Assembly (NCBI GenBank): GCA_029959195.1
Contig: CP114119.1
Coordinates: 992,001-1,056,000 of the forward strand
Length of the DNA stretch: 64,000 bases
Direction of reading: 5' to 3'
DNA from: Dictyophora rubrovolvata
Taxonomy: Eukaryota > Basidiomycota > Agaricomycetes > Phallales > Phallaceae
Under the pieces are notes generated by a model, which was not told the origin of the DNA, did not search any database, and saw only the letters and a program-made list of their open reading frames with translations. The translations under genes were made by a program, and so were the position numbers. Below are positions 58,382 to 64,000 of the stretch, one piece after another; the stretch's first letter is position 1; every line of letters begins with the position of its first letter.

Positions 58382-59329
58382 CTATTCCCAGACTGCCTGG
58401 AAGAACGCAGCTAGGGTACCGTAGAGGTCTTCATACTGTTTCTTGTTTTCGGGATCGTCCAGATTAGCTCGTGCAGCAGCCCAGCCATGGTGAGCAGTCG
58501 GATAAGCTTTGTAAACGCTCTTCCCTGCGATAGATTTGGTTGAGATGATGTCGACTATTTTTTCGCACTACACAAGAGTTCCAAATCAATCGGCCGATCC
58601 TGTGATTTGATAGTGCCATATATATACACTTACTTCGGTGATCGGCTCATCTTTGGACGGGAAAAGACCATACGGAACAAGAAGATTGTTTGCGTCGGTA
58701 GCTTCGACCATGCTTAGGCGGACAATTAATATGAAATGTTGCATGTTTAGTTACGTACGTACGACTTACGCTGGATGCACCGATGCCACGGCATCGTATA
58801 TCTTTTCGTTCCCACTAAGGATGCAAACTTTACCTCCTTAATATATATTGACTAATCAGGACCATTAAACACTCGAGAATGACAGTTCTACGTTTTACGT
58901 ACCCCAACAGAACGCATATACACCGATCTGGTCGAATCCTTCTGCTTTGAGGAGAAGGCCCAGCTTCTTTGTCTTCGTCACAGCTACATCCAACTTGGCA
59001 ACGGTTTGAAAAAATTCCTGCAGTTTCGTCTTCTTTTCAGGCGTGTTTGGGGGGAAATCCTCCTGCGGGAATGCCTTGTGAGGCTCGAAAAAGTCCGGCA
59101 TGAACACCTTTGCGTTCAACGTTTTTGCGAGAATATCAGCGCCCTGCTGAGTTTGAGGCCAATATCCAAATATGTCAAAGACGCAGACTAAAGCCCTCTT
59201 GGTCTTTTCTGGTCCAACTATGTAGACCTTTTTGAAATCCCCGTATTCTTTAATGGTACCTTGAGGTTCATAGGAGGCCTGGACGGGCGGAATAGAGCGG
59301 CACGCAGCGTTGGAAGGGATTGAGGTCAT
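58382..59329 (-). CDS. Dienelactone hydrolase family protein
   Basis: Alpha/beta hydrolase of the dienelactone hydrolase family. Start MTSIPSNAACRSIPPVQASY at 59329, then YGDFKKVYIVGPEKTKRALV, VFDIFGYWPQTQQGADILAK and VFMPDFFEPHKAFPQEDFPP. The nucleophile elbow GVYAFCW ends exon 1 and continues GGK after an intron, which places the family's catalytic Cys. The Asp is in LFPSKDEP and the His in YPTAHHGWAAARAN, a typical DLH C-terminus. The last exon ends AAFFQAVWE with the stop at 58382. Four exons cover about 250 residues. Many fungal members do not act on dienelactone itself, so the substrate is open. It could be peripheral to aromatic catabolism, but it lies 25 kb from CYP53. Confidence 0.9.
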
Positions 59330-59809
59330 AGAGAAACACAGTGAGCAGGTAGCTGAGTTCTTTGCCCCTCCACGGCGAAATCATTTTCCTTTAAGACGGA
59401 CGAGGACAGTTACAGGTACCCACTGAGGTCATCATTGCGGTCATCCATCTCAGGGGTGTGTGTACGTAAGCTGAGCTTTCGTGGGAAAACGTTTTTTTTC
59501 CTTCTCTAACTTGAACCTCGACCACGACTTTTACCTTTACATTTGTAAAAGTAACTCGTTTTCAGTATTGATAATGGGTATGCTTGAAGAGGCAAAAAAA
59601 GTCTTTTCCGCCAGCTTATTTTAAGCCGGAGCAACGTATTTACGATGTCACGTACTTTACGGGGCTATCGTTGCGGATTTTGCTTGACTATGGGCTTGTA
59701 CATATAAACCAATTATCATATCATAAAGAACAAACTTATTTACACTTAAATGTAACACTACTGGAACACTAGCAGAGAATGAAACAAACATAAATATTTA
59801 ATTGAAACT
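59330..59809. other. Intergenic region
   Basis: Between the stop of the first WW-domain gene and the start of the hydrolase gene, both on the minus strand. A short plus-strand frame at 59584-59772 has no similarity I recognise. I see nothing else. Confidence 0.4.
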
Positions 59810-60790
59810 TTAAAAGAATCCATCGCCACCAAAGTCTCCTCCTCCAAAACCGTCTCCCCCAATAAGGTCGCCCAGAAGAAAACCTCCTGCAAGACCGCCA
59901 AGAAGAGGTAGGGCTGCGCCACCTCCACCGAAGCCACCCCCACCGAAACCACCCTGGCGACGAACGGGTGGCTGCTGCGTATATACATAGCGAGTTTGGT
60001 TGCCGTAAGAGGGACCAGGACCATAGCCAGGCTGCTGATATGTAGTATAAACCTGTGGAGGCGCACCATATTGTGCAGCCATCGCCCTTTGATATTCAAG
60101 ACGTTGCTTACGCTGTTTTTATCACAAGTCAGTACCGTACGACGGGAGCATCTGTTTAAGATTTCCATCAACACTCGCCTCTGCTTCGCGAATGCGTTTG
60201 GCTTCTACTCTGGCAGCCTCTCGCTCTTCCTTGGTGCCAATGGCCTTGTCCTTCAATTTTCCAAAGAAACTACGTTTCTCCGGCATCTTTCCCTTGTCAT
60301 TGATAGATGGTCGTGAGGAGGAAGGGACAGGAGGCGCCGAAGGGGGCCTGCGCATATATTCCGGGGGCGCATCATCATAATGATCATCATGTTCATGATC
60401 ATAATCTTTATATTCGGGGTGTTTTTCTAAAAACATCGGGTCGTCGAACGGATGTACCCAGATGGAACGTGGTGGAGCAGCCGTTGTGTCGACCTAATAT
60501 CATACTGTTAGATCCATAAATTGTGCTCAAAAGAGAGAATACTTGCATAAAACCAGGCACTAGAACTAGAACAACGGAAAATATATATGATTAGAGACAA
60601 CAATGACTAGAAAGTGGGGGATGTAACTCGCTTAGTATCGAATTGTTTAATCCACCCTGCATTGAGACATCAGAGACCGGTGAATGTGAGACAAATTGAA
60701 CAACTCACCATCTGGCAATGGCCTTGTTTCGCCATCGTGAGGAGGAGGAGATTTAGGCGGTTGAAACTGCGTTTCTGCTTTCTCTGACAT
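59810..60790 (-). CDS. WW-domain protein with Gly-rich C-terminus (tandem copy 1), three GC-AG introns
   Basis: Start MSEKAETQFQPPKSPPPHDG at 60790, then RPLPDG and a WW domain. The domain reads GWIKQFDTNSSAWFYVDTTA and APPRSIWVHPFDDPMFLEKH, with both tryptophans and the terminal Pro region. It continues through an acidic His/Asp stretch, then KRSFFGKLKDKAIGTKEERE and a basic helix, RKQRLEYQRAMAAQYG, a Pro/Tyr/Gln segment (VYTTYQQPGYGPGPSYG) and a Gly-rich hydrophobic end (AALPLLGGLAGGFLLGDLIG). Only the first intron has a GT donor. The frame and the WW domain are restored only if introns at 60566-60631, 60494-60546 and 60113-60178 start with GC (GCGAGT, GCAAGT, GCGAGT) and end with AG. No GT donor that keeps the frame is available nearby. 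Function is unknown, with a likely adaptor role for proline-rich partners. Confidence 0.78.
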
Positions 60791-61124
60791 GGCGAGGACT
60801 GTAGAGGACTCGAGAGACGCGGACGTCTGACATAATATATACTAGCCCAGGCTGTGGTGCGGCACAGCAATCCGACATCATCGCTACTGTGCAGGTGCCG
60901 GATTTGGCCGAATTATTTCAGTGGCAATATAAAGAACTTTCAATTCGCGACTGACTTGAATGGTGAGCCGGTGACACCTGTCTTGTAAGTAGCGCATTTA
61001 CGGTTGAGAAAGATAATCTAATCATCGAATACTATCTACTTGGAAATGAAATAATCTCGCATTTGGATGCAATCTGACTCGGGGCTGACACTTTGAGCCG
61101 CCCTCAACATGTACCCAACCTCCG

Positions 61125-61965
61125 CTAGCAAAACCCCCCATCTCCTCCACATCCCCCGTCTCCCCCGTCTCCCCCATTACCACCACAGTCACTAAGGATA
61201 TCGCCGATGTCGCCACCGCGTCCATCTCCTCCGGCATGGCGACAAGCGGGCGGTTGCTGATATTGGTTTAGTTATGTCACAAGAACCTTTAATCGCACCA
61301 ACTTGCCTTTGCTCTTGCCTTTGCTCTTACCCATGCCTTTAACTCTGCCTTTGACTCTGCCCTTGCCTTTGCTTCTGCCTTTGCCTTTGCCTTTGCCTCT
61401 GCCTTTGCCTGGCGGCGGCGCGTAGCTTTGGCTCTGTCTACATCCCGTTCTTCCTTGGTGCCAACAAGGGTATCTTTCAGTTTTCCTAGGAAGCTACGCT
61501 TCCTCTGTATATCAGGAGGCGCTGCAAGGGAGTTCCGCGCGTTTTCCTGGTTATCATTGTCGTAGTCATGGCTATGGTTGGACTCTACATGTTGGGGATG
61601 GTTTTCCAAAAACACAGGATCGTCAAATGAGTGTATCCAGATGGAACGTGGTGGTGTGGCTATTGTGTCGATCTGTTTTCCTGTTACTAGATCTTTATTG
61701 CACAGGAAAAAAGGAAAATGCTTGCGTAGAACCAGGAGCCGGAGCTACGTAAGTGAGGATCATATTGAAGAAAAGAGGTTTTAAAAAAGGAATGAAACTC
61801 GCTTGGTATCCAATTGCCTGATCCATCCTTTACGAGACAAGATGCTGAATATGACAAGTTCAGTTGAAGTCAAGTCAACAACTCACCATCTGGGAGTGCT
61901 CTCGGTTCAGGGTTTTCGTTGGAAGGAAGCGGAGGCTGGGAGTTCCTCGGTGTTCTCTCTGACAT
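61125..61965 (-). CDS. WW-domain protein with Lys/Ala-repeat region (tandem copy 2), three GC-AG introns
   Basis: Tandem paralogue of the gene at 59810-60790. Start MSERTPRNSQPPLPSNENPE at 61965, then RALPDG and a WW domain GWIRQLDTNSGSWFYIDTIA, TPPRSIWIHSFDDPVFLENH. The middle keeps KRSFLGKLKDTLVGTKEERD, then expands into a degenerate Lys/Ala repeat (KAEAKAKAKAEAKARAESKA). After the last intron comes QPPACRHAGGDGRGGDIGDI and a short Gly/Asp/Cys-rich end. Predicted introns at 61745-61802, 61673-61725 and 61257-61306 have GC donors (GCGAGT, GCAAGC, GCAAGT), at positions matching copy 1. The C-terminal part has diverged most: the hydrophobic Gly-rich end of copy 1 is lost. The last exon is less certain than the WW part. 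Confidence 0.68.
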
Positions 61966-62351
61966 GCCAGGTGTGAGAAGTATTTGGACCTACTAGAATG
62001 CGTGCATATGATAAAGATATATATTATATGAATAGTTCCGGCGCTATCGCACATGCGGATTTGTTGAAGACTCGACTGGTAAGGAATAGTATATCTCAAC
62101 GAAATAGGCGGATTCAACATAAGATCCAGTGCCAATTCCTTCGCGCGACTCGAGTAGTTTGATGACTGCACACGCTACCTTTTAGATTTATTAGACCCGG
62201 CCAAGTGTCTATTTGTTTCGTGTATAAATACAATCTGCTATGTTTGCATTATATTTAACTCACCATACCTTTAATGTGATGGCAGAGCGATGTTGTTCGA
62301 AAATTTGACTCCGCGCTTCGACTTTCAAAGTCGGACGCCTCTCAGTGAGCG
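61966..62351. promoter_or_regulatory. Divergent intergenic region, WW copy 2 / Trs85
   Basis: About 386 bases between divergent start codons should contain both promoters. A/T-rich stretches such as ATATATTATATGAATA near 62019 could serve as core promoter sequence for the minus-strand gene. No specific factor site is recognised. Confidence 0.35.
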
Positions 62352-64000
62352 ATGTCCACAGCTCTTGTCCTACCCGCCTCGTTCACTCCCCTCGTATGCC
62401 TGCTCCAGTCTAAAGAACTTTCGGATGTTCTGTCAAATAAATCTCTTCCTCCGCTACATCAAATTCTACAAACTTTCTCCCCTTTGCAACAAGGTCAGAG
62501 CTTTGTTTCTTTAGTGCTTCAAACTTGGTCAACGTCCCATAAATTAACTGGCATTCTGAAAAAGTCACCGCCCGTAGCACAACATTCTCGACTATAACAC
62601 ATCCCTCATTTCGTCTGCGTTTTGCCGATTTCTCGTCACTAGAAGCTGCCTGTGCAGAGGACGAAGACGAACGCGCCAGTCGAACTATAGACTGGCTTGG
62701 CCAACGTATTACCAGGGAAGCGGACAAATGGGTCAAGTCTGTAGAATCAGACAAAATAAAAATAACCCATCCGTCAGATGCTCCCTGGTGGCAGGAGTTG
62801 CATAATTGCGTCGAGGGCGACCACTTACCTACGCGGTTCGAAGGATGGAACCATCCTGTTGCCGGTATGGTACTTCCCTCTATTCAATCTCACGCTCCGC
62901 GGGACGACTTATACGACATGTTTGTTACTAGTTATATTGGCAGTTTCTACTCTAGCTCCAAATCCATTACAAGCTGTCACCGAGTTGCATTCTCGATACA
63001 ATGACGTTCGTCTTCCACCTTGGGTTGACCCCGTAAGGCTGTGCCATACTCTTATTATCCATCCTACTTCCTCGCCATTGAATTCGGAAGAGTATGTATC
63101 TCATTCTTCAATTTCTATCTTTTTTTTAAAAGGGATTCTCAATTTGAATCAACTAAAGAGCTATGGCATTATACAATGCCACCAAAAAGCAATTCGGACT
63201 ACACACTCATTTGTTGACCGTTACCCTGGAATCCCCTTTAGAGCCTATTACATTACCTTCTCCATTACCTGAATTACCGTCATCTCCATTATTCGACAAC
63301 AGCAAAACTCAAGATAATGAGAGCTGGGACTTGAACCTAAATCAAACAGACACACAGCAATTAGGTCGATTTGTGCGAGAATTCGCTACAATGAGTCTCC
63401 TTCCATGGATGGAGCGTTGTGTGCTCGATTGGAACGAGTCTGTAAGTTTTTTTGAGTACTTTCACACCTTTTGGAAGCGCATCCAACGAATATAGTATAT
63501 CGCGACGCGAAGACTACCTTCAAGATTTTTTTCAACCACCAAAAGACTGTTTGGAGGGCCGAATGTTCCATCATCGCCCTCATCCCCTGTCCAGCAAAGC
63601 GCCAGCTTTACGAACGGTTTCAGTTCGACCACTCCCCCTTCATCATCCTTACCACAGCACCGCCGTCTGGCCGAATTCGCTACATATCTTGGGGATATTA
63701 AACTGGCAACTTCCGTATGGGAGACTTTACGGAAAGATGGGAAAAGCGGCGCCGTGAGTTGACTACTAATAGTGCCACATGCCCCCCGGGATCGTAATTT
63801 TAACTTTTCATAGGAAGTTTTACCTTTCCTGCTGGCTCCAACGCCGATATTGGCTATTCATGCAACGTCTGCACTTGCCTCTTTGCAAACCATTGAGTTC
63901 CGCTCGTCTCACCAACTACAAGCGTTGTATAATGCCGTTCGCTGGGCCTCTAGCATGAAAGCATTCGATTCGCTTGACGGTGAGCGGTGGCTGGAAATGG
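62352..64000 (+). CDS. Trs85/TRAPPC8, TRAPP III subunit (3' partial)
   Basis: Subunit that specifies TRAPP III, the Ypt1/Rab1 exchange complex of autophagy and ER-Golgi traffic. Start MSTALVLPASFTPLVCLLQS at 62352. After an intron the frame reads HPSFRLRFADFSSLEAACAE, CVEGDHLPTRFEGWNHPVA, VSTLAPNPLQAVTELHSRYN and ALYNATKKQFGLHTHLLTVT. The Trs85 core FATMSLLPWMERCVLDWNES is followed, across an intron, by RRLPSRFFSTTKRLFGG and RRLAEFATYLGDIKLATSVW. These are the typical family blocks. The gene runs off the window end. The next exon begins near 63815 and is still open at base 64000. Confidence 0.88.

Noticed and set aside
1-64000. A prokaryote-style defence system, operon or CRISPR array
   Set aside because: The introns and fungal protein families show a eukaryotic chromosome. 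There are no spaced identical repeats and no operon-like gene strings.

Overview
The window is a gene-dense stretch of a fungal nuclear chromosome, most likely a basidiomycete of the Agaricomycetes type. Genes are packed on both strands, and almost all carry several short introns of about 50-70 bases with GTAAGT/GTACGT-like donors. The protein set is fungal: Byr4/Bfa1, Trs85, Kha1, fungal LCCL membrane proteins, CYP53, a QDE-2-type Argonaute, and a trypsin-like family I know from agarics. I see no viral, retroviral or LTR element, no CRISPR array and no rRNA or tRNA gene. About 31 genes or gene remnants can be supported.

Left part (1-28600): the 3' portion of the ADP/ATP carrier (+), a cytochrome P450 (+), a Ser/Pro-rich unknown (+), a Siz/PIAS SUMO E3 ligase (-), NudC (+), an Irc3-like DEAH helicase (+), urease accessory protein UreD (-), an EED/ESC-like WD40 protein (-), Byr4/Bfa1 (-), NRDE2 (-), Nip7 (+), an m-AAA protease (+), TGS1 cap hypermethylase (+) and an unknown (-). 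The SUMO ligase/NudC and NRDE2/Nip7 pairs are head to head with start codons 92 and 70 bases apart, so each pair probably shares a promoter.

Middle (28900-48100): an LCCL membrane protein with a polyglutamine tract (-), CYP53 benzoate hydroxylase (-), an aromatic-acid-exporter-like transporter (-), a small repeat island, a decayed vigilin/Scp160 fragment (-), a conserved fungal unknown (-), a Kha1-type K+/H+ antiporter (-), seipin (+) and a GC-rich broken copy of a trypsin-like family (-). This is the most accessory-looking part of the window.

Right part (48300-64000): methylmalonate-semialdehyde dehydrogenase (+), a fused pseudouridine-5'-phosphate glycosidase/pseudouridine kinase (+), Argonaute (-), a dienelactone-hydrolase-family protein (-), two tandem WW-domain paralogues (-), and the 5' part of Trs85/TRAPPC8 (+), cut by the window end.

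Most genes are unrelated housekeeping functions. Two themes are worth attention. RNA silencing and chromatin genes (EED-like, NRDE2, Argonaute, plus a SUMO E3) lie within about 53 kb, and CYP53 sits beside a putative aromatic-acid transporter. The most unexpected signal is structural: both tandem WW-domain genes read correctly only if three introns in each begin with GC instead of GT, at matching positions. Exon structures were worked out by hand from reading frame, splice consensus and remembered family sequences, so exact boundaries are predictions.
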